46,441 bases of DNA from an uncultured Mycobacterium sp. (GTDB lineage Bacteria; Actinomycetota; Actinomycetes; Mycobacteriales; Mycobacteriaceae). The position numbers and the translations under genes were made by a program. The stretch is taken from NCBI GenBank assembly GCA_900078375.1, contig FLQS01000046.1, positions 1 to 46,441 of the forward strand, given 5' to 3'. This document shows positions 23,127 to 30,989 of the stretch, piece after piece. Within the stretch, counting starts at the first letter, position 1. Each line of letters opens with the position of its first letter. The notes under the pieces were generated by a model that saw only the letters and a list, made by a program, of their open reading frames with translations, ran no database searches and had not been told where the DNA came from.

Positions 23127-24758
23127 TCAGCTCTCCTGGGTCGCCTCGTCGTAGACGGCATCGGCGGTGCGCTGGCCGACGATGACCTTTTCAATCTCAC
23201 TGGGCTGGTAGCCGCTGTCGATGAGGAACTGCAGGTAGGCATCCGAGCCCACGGTGGACGCAATGTAGGACGCGGTGCCGGTGATGCCGGTGCGGGCGTT
23301 GCGCCAGGCGCTCTTATCGGTGCGGGCCTCCAGTGCGCCCAGGACCACGGCCAGGCTGATCACCTGGGCGCGTGCATCGATGTTGGTGGAGAACTCGTTG
23401 ACCAGCGCGCGCACCGCGCGCTCGTCCTTGACGCCGAGCAGCTCGGCGGTGAGGCTCGACCCGTGGTTCTGGCTGAGGATGTAGGGATCGCGGGTTAGGC
23501 AGTGCGCCACGAACGTGGCGGCTCCCTTGGGGGCGGTCTTGCGGGCCAACAGCTTGACCACGTAGTCGCGCCGCACGCTCTCAGCGGCGTCGCCGAGGCG
23601 GTTGAGCACCAACACCTTCCGTCGTTCGCGGCGTTCGGCTTCCTGCTGTGCGGCTTCCCGCTCAGCGATGGCCTCGGGGGAGTCGTCACCGCCCTCGGTC
23701 GCCGGTGCACCCTGGCGCGAGGCGACACCCTGCAGCGACCGGGACAGAGCGAGACCGGCTCCCACGTAGTCCGTGCAGTACCACTCCGGGACGATGACGG
23801 TCTTCTCGGTGACGGTCGAGTAGTGGCGCAACCCTTCGGCCGCTTCGGCGTCCTCGTCGTACTCGGTGTCGGGGTCAAGTTCGCTGTCGGCGACCGGTTC
23901 CCCGGTCGTGGCGTCGACGTAGGCGTAGTCCTCAGTCAGGTACACCGCCCAGTGTTCGGGCTTCTTCTCCACATCGGCGCGCACTTCGCCGTCGTCAGTG
24001 GTGCGCAAGTAGGCCAGCGAGACCGCGGCCAGGTCCGACCAGCGGGGTCGATCCGGCAGGATCGTGTAGCCGCGTTCGGTGTACTCCTTCTGCACCGACG
24101 CGATGAGCGCGTTGATCTCGCGCTCTGAACGCAGGGTTGAGACGGTGTGCTCGAAGTTATTGCCGCCGTATCGGGCCGCGCGCAGAAGTCGCTCAACGGC
24201 ATCGTCGTCATCTTCGAACTCGGCCAGCACTTCGGCCTGGGCGAAGTCGAGTTGACCGCCATCGAGTGCGTGGAGGGCTGCCGTCGATTTCGACACCGCG
24301 CCAGCGGCTTTGACGTCCTCGCGGCGCATGGACAGCTTCCTGGCGACCTTCGTGGCCGACATGCCGGTGTCGAGCATCTGCTGAATGGCGCGGGCCCGCT
24401 GGGAGTTTTTCAGCCCGTGCCGTTGGTCGTTGGCGACCATCTGCTGCACGATCCGCTCAACGGTGGCAGTGTCGTCGTCGGAGGCCCCGGCGGGCAGCAC
24501 GTAGACCGGCACGCTGGTCAGCCCGACCTCGCGGGCTCCCAGGGTGCGGCACTGGCCTTCGCGGACGTAGGTGCGTCCTTCGGCGTCGCGTACGGCCAGG
24601 ATGGGGACGATGACGCCCAACTCGCGCAGGCTGGCCAGGAAGTCCTTGTCCAGCTCGACGTGATCGCGGACGTTGTCTTCGAGCTCCAGGACCTGCGGAT
24701 CGATGTACTCGACGGACCCGGCGACCTGCTCGGTGGTGTTGTCGGTGGTGGTTGACAT
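23127..24758 (-). CDS. parB: ParB/Spo0J-like partition or regulatory protein
   Basis: A 543-residue protein. The N-terminal ParB nuclease-like domain (about 15-105) has EGQCR (68-71) in the place of the CTP-binding GERR/GxxR box. A helix-turn-helix follows at about 133-152 (SATKVARKLSMRREDVKAA). The long C-terminal half (acidic stretch about 285-310, basic coiled region about 395-425) is not standard ParB. No ParA gene adjoins it in the window. It could be a partition protein or an ArdK/KorB-like regulator of element genes. ATG 24758 is preceded by GAGGAAGG. A long structured leader lies upstream. Confidence 0.8.
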   Translation of the reverse strand: MSTTTDNTTEQVAGSVEYIDPQVLELEDNVRDHVELDKDFLASLRELGVIVPILAVRDAEGRTYVREGQCRTLGAREVGLTSVPVYVLPAGASDDDTATVERIVQQMVANDQRHGLKNSQRARAIQQMLDTGMSATKVARKLSMRREDVKAAGAVSKSTAALHALDGGQLDFAQAEVLAEFEDDDDAVERLLRAARYGGNNFEHTVSTLRSEREINALIASVQKEYTERGYTILPDRPRWSDLAAVSLAYLRTTDDGEVRADVEKKPEHWAVYLTEDYAYVDATTGEPVADSELDPDTEYDEDAEAAEGLRHYSTVTEKTVIVPEWYCTDYVGAGLALSRSLQGVASRQGAPATEGGDDSPEAIAEREAAQQEAERRERRKVLVLNRLGDAAESVRRDYVVKLLARKTAPKGAATFVAHCLTRDPYILSQNHGSSLTAELLGVKDERAVRALVNEFSTNIDARAQVISLAVVLGALEARTDKSAWRNARTGITGTASYIASTVGSDAYLQFLIDSGYQPSEIEKVIVGQRTADAVYDEATQES

Positions 24759-24776
24759 TGTTGGTGACCTTCCTCG

Positions 24777-25095
24777 CTAACGCGGGCACCCCGGGTCGGG
24801 CCGCCCGTTCTTTTGCCGTCTGGCGAAAACGAATTGGTGGCCAGTGGCGCAGGTGAGCGAGAAGGTCTCGGGCGCAGAAGTTTTCCCGTGAGCGCAGCGA
24901 ACACGCGTGGGAAAAGTTCTGCGAGCCCGCAGGGCCCGGAGCGCAGCGGAGGCCGATGGCCTTCCGCGGCCAAGCCACGGACACAAAATGAGTGGGCCAG
25001 AAGGCAAAACAACGGCGAACTCAGCCACGCCGCAGGCGTGTCCGCCAAAGCTGCGTAGCCCCAGAGGCCCGGTCCGCAGTGAACGGGTGCAGTAA
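24777..25095 (-). promoter_or_regulatory. Structured leader upstream of parB
   Basis: A long helix closes the region: 24805-24824 pairs with 24996-25015 as CCGTT, TTTTGCC and TCTGGC helices separated by single mismatches (18 pairs). Inside, 24873-24887 pairs with 24909-24923 (CGCAGAA and TTTTCCC around one mismatch, 14 pairs), and 24946-24967 folds into GCGGAGGCC-gat-GGCCTTCCGC. A GAGCGCAGCG 10-mer occurs twice (about 24891 and 24940). It may be an RNA leader, or a DNA site for ParB. Confidence 0.6.
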
Positions 25096-25115
25096 ATCCT
25101 GTTGTGCAGTCGGGG

Positions 25116-25326
25116 CTACTTCACGGGAACAGATTCGGTGTGCCCGTTGCATGGCGGCCCCCACAATCCGCACCCGGCCTGGCGGGCTTCACTTTCTGCG
25201 ACTTCGATCTCCGGCGTGCGGGTTGCCGGGTTGTGGCCGTAGATGTAGGAACGGGCAGCACCCGCACGGGCAGCCTCAACCGAAAAGTCCCAGCCGCCAG
25301 GACGATCCAGGTACGCCAGGGTGCGG
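25116..25326 (-). pseudogene. Staphylococcal-nuclease-like gene, C-terminal half
   Basis: This is the 3' part of the gene whose 5' part is at 39416-39776. It encodes RTLAYLDRPGGWDFSVEAAR, then GAARSYIYGHNPATRTPEIEV and RQAGCGLWGPPCNG, the typical second half of secreted SNase-like nucleases. The coding frame enters at base 25326 with no start. Joining codon CGC-ACC here to the CGC-AC of the other half restores an uninterrupted DRYGRT-LAYLDR. The gene was split by the insertion of the 14-kb element. Confidence 0.85.
25321..25326. repeat. Left target-site repeat GTGCGG
   Basis: The hexamer GTGCGG occurs directly outside both ends of the element (25321-25326 and 39416-39421) and belongs to the split nuclease gene (Arg-Thr codons on the minus strand). 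It is either a duplicated target or the 6-bp crossover region of tyrosine recombinase integration. Confidence 0.75.
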
Positions 25327-25339
25327 TTAACTGCAGTTG
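25327..25339 (+). repeat. Left terminal inverted repeat
   Basis: TTAACTGCAGTTG; 10 of 13 bases match the inward-reading right end. A second CTGCAG/GTGCAG-like copy follows within 40 bp and may be a recombinase arm site. Confidence 0.7.
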
Positions 25340-25427
25340 GATGATCCACGTGGTGCGGCTGTGCAGGCTCAACTTGTCGGCCGGTGCGTTTAGTCTCCAC
25401 GCAGATTGAACTTCCGGACCAGGGGCT

Positions 25428-26654
25428 GTGATGGATGACGGGATCGAACCGAGACTTGTGGAGGTTCTCGATGTCCCGAGGCTTGGTGCGGTCGTTCGCG
25501 GCAATGCGGGCTCGTTGCCGTGGCGTTTGGTCGACGAGTCGGGTGCCGGCGTAAACCACGTCAATCTGTGGTTGGCCGACCTGTTCGCGTGCGACAACTC
25601 GCCTGCGACGCTGCGCGCCTATGCGTACGACCTACTGAGCTGGAGTCGTTTCCTCGGCGCACTGCAGGTTTCGTGGACTCAGGCAACGCGGGGCGAAGTC
25701 CGGGACTGGGTGAGGTGGTACCGGTGTCGCGCGAACCCGCAACGACGCCGCGGATCGAGTGCGGATACTCATCGGCCGACCCCAGGTTCTGTGAACGAGC
25801 GGACGGGCAAGGCCTACCTGGAGTCTTCCTACGCGCGGTCGTCGATGAATCGCAGACTGTCGTCGCTCAGTGGCTTCTACGAGTTCGCCCTGGAGTCGGA
25901 TCTCGGGCCGCTCATCAACCCGGTACCGAAATCGCGCGACGATCTCACTCGACTCGACGTGCACCGCCAGCACTTCGATAACCCGCGCCCCCAAAAGCGC
26001 GCGCCTTATCGGCAGAAGCTAGTGGAACGTGCGCCGCGCGCGCTCAGCGACGACCTGTACGAGGAGGTATTTGCATCGCTGAGAACAAACCGCGACCGTG
26101 CCATTGTCGCTACGGCGATCTCCTCTGGTTTACGCGCCAGTGAACTGCTCAGCATGCGGCGGGGGATGCTCCATGCCGCCGACCAAACCGCCGATGTAAT
26201 ACCCAAGGGCGGGAATGGAAGTCGTGTCATGGTCCGTATCAGTCCCACTGCGTATCTCTGGATCGCCCGGTACCTTGCTGAGCGCCCCGTGGGTCCGCCT
26301 GAAGAGCCAGTCTGGCTGACATTGCGCGGCACACCGCGGCCGCTGAGCTATTGGGCAATGCGACAGATCCTTGAACGCAGCAACGCGCTGCTGGGCTCCA
26401 ACGTCACGATGCATGACTTCCGGCACACCTTCTGCATGCGTCTCGCCCAGGACGAGAACATGACCATCGCGGAAATGCAGGAGCTGATGCGGCACGCGTC
26501 GATCGCCAGCACCACACGCTACCTGCGACCCACCGTAGCCGAACTCGTCGACAAACTTGATCAGCACTGGAATAGACCCCCGTCACCGCAGCCCACGCCG
26601 GCGAAAGGCTATGCGGCAGAAGATCTCCAAGTTCTTTTCGGTCGGGCATTCTGA
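25428..26654 (+). CDS. Tyrosine recombinase, first of a pair (TnpA-like)
   Basis: A 408-residue site-specific recombinase. It has an N-terminal SAM-like core-binding domain (about 40-150) and a C-terminal catalytic domain with the expected residues: Arg in SSGLRASELL (near 236), HDFRH (H and R near 329-332), the later His in LMRHASI and the nucleophile Tyr in TTRYL (near 365). The start is GTG 25428 or ATG 25431. Its stop overlaps the start of the next recombinase by one base, so both are co-translated. It lies about 90 bp from the element end and should carry out excision and integration. Confidence 0.9.
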   Translation: MMDDGIEPRLVEVLDVPRLGAVVRGNAGSLPWRLVDESGAGVNHVNLWLADLFACDNSPATLRAYAYDLLSWSRFLGALQVSWTQATRGEVRDWVRWYRCRANPQRRRGSSADTHRPTPGSVNERTGKAYLESSYARSSMNRRLSSLSGFYEFALESDLGPLINPVPKSRDDLTRLDVHRQHFDNPRPQKRAPYRQKLVERAPRALSDDLYEEVFASLRTNRDRAIVATAISSGLRASELLSMRRGMLHAADQTADVIPKGGNGSRVMVRISPTAYLWIARYLAERPVGPPEEPVWLTLRGTPRPLSYWAMRQILERSNALLGSNVTMHDFRHTFCMRLAQDENMTIAEMQELMRHASIASTTRYLRPTVAELVDKLDQHWNRPPSPQPTPAKGYAAEDLQVLFGRAF

Positions 26655-29032
26655 TGGCGCGGGTGCTCACGCGTGCCCAGTCGCTGGCGAGTTCGTCTGC
26701 GTTTGCCAACCATCCAGTCGAAGTACTGCCTTCGCTGTCCCCGACGCCCGAGGACCATCCGTGGTTCGGAAACACTGTCACCTGCGCCGAACGTGAACGC
26801 ATCATCACTGCGGGACTTCCGCTCGTGATGGCACGGATGAGTGAGAAGTACCGCAGCGAGGCAGTAGCCCGCAGCGGTGCACGGCTCTGGCTGAGTCGCC
26901 TATTGGACTGGCTGGATGGCTTTGTCGGCGACAGTTATCAAGACCGTTGGATCGCCAGCGATTCCGATCGCCAGCCGAAGGCGTGGTGCCCAGCCTTATC
27001 AACCGGATCGCATACACGGCTTGGGGCAAGGCTGTCGATCAACGCACTCATAATGCTGGGGGTCATTCGTCCCGGCCATGACTGGTTGATCGAGAACAAG
27101 CAGGCGCGGTTCTACCGTGACTGGACGACCACGCACGAACCGAAGGCGTGGGATCGCTACTTCGCCGCCGCGGAGCACGAGGGCGCACCGGAAGTGAAGA
27201 AATGGCGAACCGCCACCCACCTGGTACGTATCAGCATCTGCAACGGGCTGCCAATCACCGAGCTGCACAGCCAGCATGTGTTGGCCTACCGAGACTTTCT
27301 CGTCTCGACCGGCAGGATGCCGGGGGATCTTCTCGCCATGTGGCACTACGGACGCCGCGGCGGACTGTTCGCCGGTGAAGCCGACGACCTGCGGCACTAC
27401 CTCATCGCCAAACGTCTCAGTCCCACCGAACTGGTCGACCGCTTCAATGTGCGAGCTCCCAGCGTGCGAGGACTGTTGATCGCCTACCTCGCCGAGATCG
27501 CCGTCGGTCAGGACTACGCCAGCCTGGACGGAACCAGCCGAAACCTGGTGAAGCTGTTCTGGAAACCGATCGAAGACGCCAACCCCGGCATCGACACAAT
27601 CAGTTTGACGAAGGCCCAGGCATCCGCCTGGAAAGAGTGGTTGCGCACCAAACCGGATGGGACTCCGCGCCGGCACGCCGAGAGCATTCTGGGAGCGGTC
27701 CGCAGCTTCTACCTCGACGTGGCTGCCTGGTCCCACGAGGATCCCTCGACGTGGGCCCATTGGGCTGTCTCATGCCCGGTCAGCATCCGCGACGTCCGAG
27801 GCCAGCAGAAGCGCCGGGCCCAGCGGGCACACCGCATGCATGCCCGCACCCGCACCCTCACCCCGCACGTCGATGCACTCGTCGCTGCAGCCCGGCGGGC
27901 GTACGTGCAAGCAGCAGAGCTGCAAGCGGTCGCGACGACAGCGCCGTTCGGTGAACCGTTCGCCGTGCACGGGAGCACCTACATCAAGCACACACCGGGC
28001 AAGCGGGCCGACCGAGTGCGCATCCATGTTCTGCAGGATGGATCGGAGAAGCGGGTTGACATCCACTACACCGTGACACGGGCCTTCATGACCTGGACGA
28101 TCATCGAGGTGTTGCGCCACACCGGTATCCGGATCGAAGAGATGCTGGAGCTGACCCATCTGAGCATCAAGCAGTACCGCAAACCCGATGGCACCGTGAT
28201 ACCGCTCCTGCAGATCGCACCGAGCAAGACCGATCAGGAGCGGATATTTCCCTGCAGCCCGGAGTTGACCACCACCTTGGCGCGACTGGTCGAGTTCGTC
28301 AGCATCGATGGCCGCGTTCCGCTGTGCTGCCGAATCGACACACAGGAACGCCAGGTGTCGGCGCCGATGCCGCATCTGATCCAGATCCGAGAGGGTGGAC
28401 GGTCGCGGGTAATCAACCAGTGCACGGTCCGAAAGTGGTTATCAGAGCTGGCCAACAGCATGGCCTTGAAGGACGCTGACGGTACTTCGCTGCATTTCAC
28501 GCCACACGACTTTCGCCGGATCTTCATCACCGACATCGTCAACGCCGGGTTCCCGATCCATTTGGCCGCAAAGATGGTGGGCCACAACAATATCGAAGTC
28601 ACGCGCGGCTACACCGCGGTGTATCAGAAAGATGTCTTCGAGGCATATGACCGGTTCATCGACAACCGTAGACAGGCACGGCCATCGGCCGAATACCGTG
28701 AGCCCACCCAAGCCGAATGGGACGAGTTCGTCGAACACTTCGGCCAGCGCCGGATCGCGCTCGGCAATTGCCACCGCCCCTATGGATCTGACTGTTCCCA
28801 TGAACATGCCTGCATCCGGTGCGATTTCTGCGAGGTTGAACCGGCCCAGGCCGCAAGGCTCGATGAGATCCGTGACAACCTTCGCCTCCAGGTGGTCGAG
28901 GCCCAAAAGAACCGGTGGCTGGGCGACGTTAACCAATTACGCCTCACCATTGAGCACGCCGACCGCAAGGCGGCGAGGCTGGCAGCCCTCACCGAGGCGG
29001 CCCCGGTACTCCTTGCCGCGCACACGTCCTGA
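26654..29032 (+). CDS. Large tyrosine recombinase, second of a pair (TnpB-like)
   Basis: A 792-residue recombinase. The long N-terminal region (1-430) probably contains the core-binding and extra DNA-contact domains. The catalytic domain has Arg in LRHTGIRIEEML (near 492), HDFRR (near 618), the GHNN motif and Tyr in RGYTAVY (near 653). The C-terminus has a Cys/His cluster (CHRPYGSDCSHEHACIRCDFC), a likely zinc finger. Length and finger resemble the second recombinase of Tn554-type pairs. ATG 26654 overlaps the previous stop. Both active sites look complete. Confidence 0.87.
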   Translation: MARVLTRAQSLASSSAFANHPVEVLPSLSPTPEDHPWFGNTVTCAERERIITAGLPLVMARMSEKYRSEAVARSGARLWLSRLLDWLDGFVGDSYQDRWIASDSDRQPKAWCPALSTGSHTRLGARLSINALIMLGVIRPGHDWLIENKQARFYRDWTTTHEPKAWDRYFAAAEHEGAPEVKKWRTATHLVRISICNGLPITELHSQHVLAYRDFLVSTGRMPGDLLAMWHYGRRGGLFAGEADDLRHYLIAKRLSPTELVDRFNVRAPSVRGLLIAYLAEIAVGQDYASLDGTSRNLVKLFWKPIEDANPGIDTISLTKAQASAWKEWLRTKPDGTPRRHAESILGAVRSFYLDVAAWSHEDPSTWAHWAVSCPVSIRDVRGQQKRRAQRAHRMHARTRTLTPHVDALVAAARRAYVQAAELQAVATTAPFGEPFAVHGSTYIKHTPGKRADRVRIHVLQDGSEKRVDIHYTVTRAFMTWTIIEVLRHTGIRIEEMLELTHLSIKQYRKPDGTVIPLLQIAPSKTDQERIFPCSPELTTTLARLVEFVSIDGRVPLCCRIDTQERQVSAPMPHLIQIREGGRSRVINQCTVRKWLSELANSMALKDADGTSLHFTPHDFRRIFITDIVNAGFPIHLAAKMVGHNNIEVTRGYTAVYQKDVFEAYDRFIDNRRQARPSAEYREPTQAEWDEFVEHFGQRRIALGNCHRPYGSDCSHEHACIRCDFCEVEPAQAARLDEIRDNLRLQVVEAQKNRWLGDVNQLRLTIEHADRKAARLAALTEAAPVLLAAHTS

Positions 29033-29063
29033 CGCGAGCAGTAAGGGACCGTCCTTCTGACAG

Positions 29064-29423
29064 CTAGGTGCAGCAGTTGGGGTCGAGGACGACGCAGAGT
29101 GCCTGCAGGGCTTCGGGTTTGACGCGGTGAAAGACGTTCATGCCGCGCCGGTCGGAGATCACCAGCCCGGCTTTGCGGAGCTGGCCCAGGTGGTGGCTGA
29201 CGGTGGATTCACTCAGGTCGAGCACCGCGGCCAGATCGCCGCTGGTCTCTTCGCCGGGGCGTGAGCTGAACAGCAGCGACATCATCTTGACCCGCACCGG
29301 GTCGGCGAGCGCCTTGAGCCGCATCGCGACCTGCAGGGCATCGGCGTCGCTGATCGGGCCCGCGGCGACCGGGGCGCAGCACACCGGGGCGGACATGTCG
29401 ATCACGGGCAGCGCTTTGGGCAT
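29064..29423 (-). CDS. arsR: ArsR/SmtB-family arsenic-responsive repressor
   Basis: A 119-residue winged-helix repressor with the ArsR core KALADPVRVKMMSLL and recognition helix DLSESTVSHHLGQLRKAGL. Cys pairs lie at both ends (VCCAP near 15-16; PNCCT at the end), suggesting As(III) binding by N- and C-terminal thiols across the dimer. It corresponds in layout to the Rv2640c-type repressor beside cadI. It is divergent from cadI and shares two GATATATGTC operators with it. Confidence 0.9.
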   Translation of the reverse strand: MPKALPVIDMSAPVCCAPVAAGPISDADALQVAMRLKALADPVRVKMMSLLFSSRPGEETSGDLAAVLDLSESTVSHHLGQLRKAGLVISDRRGMNVFHRVKPEALQALCVVLDPNCCT

Positions 29424-29444
29424 GACCCCATCCTGCCACCTGTC

Positions 29445-29458
29445 TTGACATATATCAA
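29445..29458. promoter_or_regulatory. ArsR operator 1 (TTGA-N6-TCAA)
   Basis: TTGACATATATCAA lies 22 bp upstream of the arsR start. On the minus strand it contains GATATATGTC, which occurs again in direct orientation in operator 2. TTGA-N6-TCAA arms are typical of ArsR-type sites. Confidence 0.6.
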
Positions 29459-29488
29459 AAAGGTGGCATCCTGAGGTCGACGCGCCAG

Positions 29489-29504
29489 TTCGATATATGT
29501 CTCA
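29489..29504. promoter_or_regulatory. ArsR operator 2 upstream of cadI
   Basis: TTCGATATATGTCTCA contains GATATATGTC in the direction of cadI, in mirror orientation to operator 1 and 21-36 bp before the cadI start. The pair lets one repressor control both divergent promoters. Confidence 0.58.
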
Positions 29505-29524
29505 TCCCTAGTGGGAGGTCCATC

Positions 29525-30001
29525 ATGTCCCGTATGCAACTCGCCCTCAACGTCGATGACCTCGACGAGGCGATCACGTTCTACACCAAACTGTTCGGCG
29601 TCGACCCCGCCAAGGTCAAGCCCGGCTATGCCAACTTCGCCGTCGCCGAGCCGCCGCTGAAGCTGGTGCTGCTGGAAAATCCCGGTAAGGGCGGCACCAT
29701 CAACCACCTCGGCGTCGAGGTCCAATCCAGCGACAAGGTGCACGCCGAGATCGCCCGCCTGACCGGCGAGGGGCTGTTCACCGATGAGGAGATCGGCACC
29801 ACGTGTTGCTTCGCCACCCAGGACAAGGTCTGGGTGACCGGGCCGGCCGGAGAGAAATGGGAGGTCTACACGGTGGTGGCCGACTCCGACACCTTCGGCA
29901 CCAGCCCACAGCACCTCGACGATTCCGCCGACGGCGAGGGTGGGGTGTGTTGCGGCGGAGCCTCCAAGGAGGCTGACCCCGCCGCAGCGTCCTGTTGCTA
30001 G
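29525..30001 (+). CDS. cadI: CadI/ArsI-type dioxygenase
   Basis: A 158-residue vicinal-oxygen-chelate protein. Candidate metal ligands are H61 in INHLGVEV and E113 in KWEVYTV; the C94/C95 pair in GTTCCFATQDKVWV is the substrate thiol pair of ArsI. ArsI proteins cleave the C-As bond of trivalent organoarsenicals. The M. tuberculosis homologue CadI (Rv2641) was first described as cadmium-induced. The tail has two more Cys pairs (GGVCCGG and SCC at the end). It starts 8 bp after a GGGAGG ribosome site. Confidence 0.9.
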   Translation: MSRMQLALNVDDLDEAITFYTKLFGVDPAKVKPGYANFAVAEPPLKLVLLENPGKGGTINHLGVEVQSSDKVHAEIARLTGEGLFTDEEIGTTCCFATQDKVWVTGPAGEKWEVYTVVADSDTFGTSPQHLDDSADGEGGVCCGGASKEADPAAASCC

Positions 30002-30058
30002 CCGATCGCACCTGCCGCGGCCGTGGTCACATGGCCGCGGCAGGCGCATGATCGGGGC

Positions 30059-30571
30059 ATGGACCGCGATGCCATCGCTGCCGATCTGGAGCGCGCGCGT
30101 GTCACGTTCCACCAGCTACTGGCGGCCGCCGGCCCCGACGACTGGGATGCGCCGACGCGCGGAACCCGGTGGACCAACGGCCAATTGCTGTTCCACATGG
30201 TGTTCGGCTACATGGTCGTGCAGCGGCTGCTGCCCCTGGTGCGGGTGATGGGCCGACTACCTGACCGCGTCAGCGGGGCATACGCCCGGTTGCTCAACGC
30301 CGCGACCACGCCGTTTCATCAAATCAACTACTACGGATCATGCGCCGCCGCCATGGTCTACAACCGGCGCAGGATGGGCGCCAAACTCCACCGGGTCATC
30401 GACTCACTGCAACACCGGCTCGCCCGCGAGACCGACGACACCCTGCGGCGCGGCATGCATTTCCCGCCGGGATGGGATCCGTTCTTCTCCGACTACATGA
30501 CGCTGGAAGACGTCTACCGCTACCCCGGGCGCCACTTCGACTTCCACGCCGCCCAACTCACCTTCACCTGA
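30059..30571 (+). CDS. DinB-like four-helix protein
   Basis: A 170-residue protein from ATG 30059 (MDRDAIAADLERARVTFHQL). The WTNGQLLFHMVFGYMV segment and the later HFDFHAAQLTF fit the DinB/YfiT-like fold, which often uses His residues for a metal and a low-molecular-weight thiol such as mycothiol. It lies between cadI and the second arsR, with 57 bp before it and its own operator region after it. A thiol-transfer or detoxification role is inferred. Confidence 0.72.
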   Translation: MDRDAIAADLERARVTFHQLLAAAGPDDWDAPTRGTRWTNGQLLFHMVFGYMVVQRLLPLVRVMGRLPDRVSGAYARLLNAATTPFHQINYYGSCAAAMVYNRRRMGAKLHRVIDSLQHRLARETDDTLRRGMHFPPGWDPFFSDYMTLEDVYRYPGRHFDFHAAQLTFT

Positions 30572-30590
30572 CGTTTCATTTGCCAACAAC

Positions 30591-30613
30591 TTCGATATCC
30601 GTCAATATTGATG
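30591..30613. promoter_or_regulatory. ArsR operator 3 at the acr3 operon promoter
   Basis: TTCGATATCCGTCAATATTGATG lies immediately before the ATG at 30615. Its first part shares GATAT-N2-GTC with operators 1 and 2, and TCAATATTGA is a perfect 10-bp palindrome next to it. It probably overlaps the promoter of the arsR-acr3-arsC operon, where bound ArsR would block RNA polymerase. Confidence 0.55.
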
Positions 30614-30614
30614 T

Positions 30615-30989
30615 ATGTCGAAGTCGCAGGAGTCGTTGACCGACGGGGACGCGTGCTGCCCACCCGGGGCGCTGCTGCGCGAACCCCTTACCGCCGCGGA
30701 CGCGGCGGACATGGCGGTCAAACTCAAAGCGCTGGCCGATCCGGTACGCCTGCAGCTGTTCTCCGCGATCGCCAGCCACGCCGGTGGTGAGGCCTGCGTC
30801 TGCGACATCTCCGCCGACATCGAGGTGTCACAACCGACCATCAGCCACCACCTCAAAGTGCTGCGCGACGCCGGGCTACTGACCTCACAGCGCCGGGCCT
30901 CCTGGGTGTACTACGCCGTGGTGCCCGACGCGCTGGCCAGCCCCGCCGTCCTGTTCGGCATTGACGCAGCCGCCGGGGTGTCGGCATGA
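30615..30989 (+). CDS. arsR: ArsR-family repressor, second copy
   Basis: A 124-residue winged-helix repressor with KLKALADPVRLQLFSAI and the recognition helix EVSQPTISHHLKVLRDAGL. Cysteines are at 14-15 (ACCPP) and in the CVCD motif within the DNA-binding region (GEACVCDIS), the classical ArsR metal site. This resembles M. tuberculosis Rv2642. It overlaps acr3 by 4 bp and thus heads the arsR-acr3-arsC operon. Confidence 0.9.
   Translation: MSKSQESLTDGDACCPPGALLREPLTAADAADMAVKLKALADPVRLQLFSAIASHAGGEACVCDISADIEVSQPTISHHLKVLRDAGLLTSQRRASWVYYAVVPDALASPAVLFGIDAAAGVSA

Noticed and set aside
25428..29032. Recombinase-in-trio (RIT) element
   Set aside because: Only two recombinase genes are present; the next gene is an ArsR-type repressor on the opposite strand.
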